Shown piece after piece: positions 34,184-34,203 of a DNA stretch of 34,203 nt; positions within the stretch are counted from its first letter, which is position 1; every line of letters begins with the position of its first letter. The position numbers and the translations under genes were made by a program. Below the pieces are notes generated by a model. It was not told where the DNA came from and searched no databases. It saw nothing but the letters and a program-made list of their open reading frames with translations. The stretch comes from Clostridia bacterium (GTDB lineage Bacteria; Bacillota; Clostridia; Oscillospirales; Acutalibacteraceae). The stretch covers positions 1 to 34,203 of the forward strand of contig JAFSXY010000059.1 in the NCBI GenBank assembly GCA_017443805.1. The letters run 5' to 3'.

Positions 34184-34203
34184 AGCGCAACACCTCTTCA
34201 AAA

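Overview
The window looks like a chromosomal segment of an anaerobic, low-redox member of the Clostridia (Bacillota), probably an uncultured gut lineage. The evidence is the gene order rpmG-secE-nusG-rplK-rplA-rplJ-rplL, strong AGGAGG/GAGGTG ribosome binding sites, Firmicutes-type sigma-A promoters, an L10 leader, a sodium-pumping decarboxylase operon, and clostridial-style secreted proteins. The genus cannot be named from sequence alone. No tRNA, rRNA, CRISPR array, phage or transposase gene was seen.

Layout from left to right. (1) nadC (+) converges on a minus-strand operon oadA-oadG-biotin carrier-oadB, a membrane Na+ pump driven by oxaloacetate (or a related acid) decarboxylation. The genes are joined by ATGA overlaps and the two transcription units share a bidirectional terminator. 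(2) 4.6-5.8 kb holds a cluster of five tiny genes (39-62 residues), one on + and four on -. They encode amphipathic, mostly acidic-tailed peptides with near-identical ribosome binding sites; no known family was recognised. (3) 6.0-9.9 kb is the classical ribosomal/secretion operon, read leftwards. It has an internal promoter plus an L10 autoregulatory leader before rplJ, and ends in a terminator with no rpoB following. SecE and L10 carry unusual low-complexity tails. (4) 10.0-14.2 kb holds a hypothetical protein, a PHP-domain phosphoesterase, a small membrane protein and a duplicated YjdF/DUF2238-like membrane protein. Two non-coding, palindrome-rich elements sit between them, each bounded by inverted repeats and each touching the stop codon of a neighbouring gene.

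(5) 14.5-31.1 kb, almost half the window, is one gene for a secreted protein of about 5,519 residues. It has its own strong promoter and terminator, a signal peptide, eight divergent repeats of roughly 450-690 residues, a set of about 40-residue inserts placed at different points of different repeats, and an amphipathic, aromatic C-terminal helix. No known enzymatic or anchoring domain was recognised. (6) The right end is a thyA-folA-MATE efflux operon on the minus strand (thymidylate and folate synthesis with a coupled transporter).

The most likely undescribed biology is the giant repeat protein and the cluster of small amphipathic peptides. The giant protein ends in a helix of the same general kind as those peptides, but any functional link between them is speculation.
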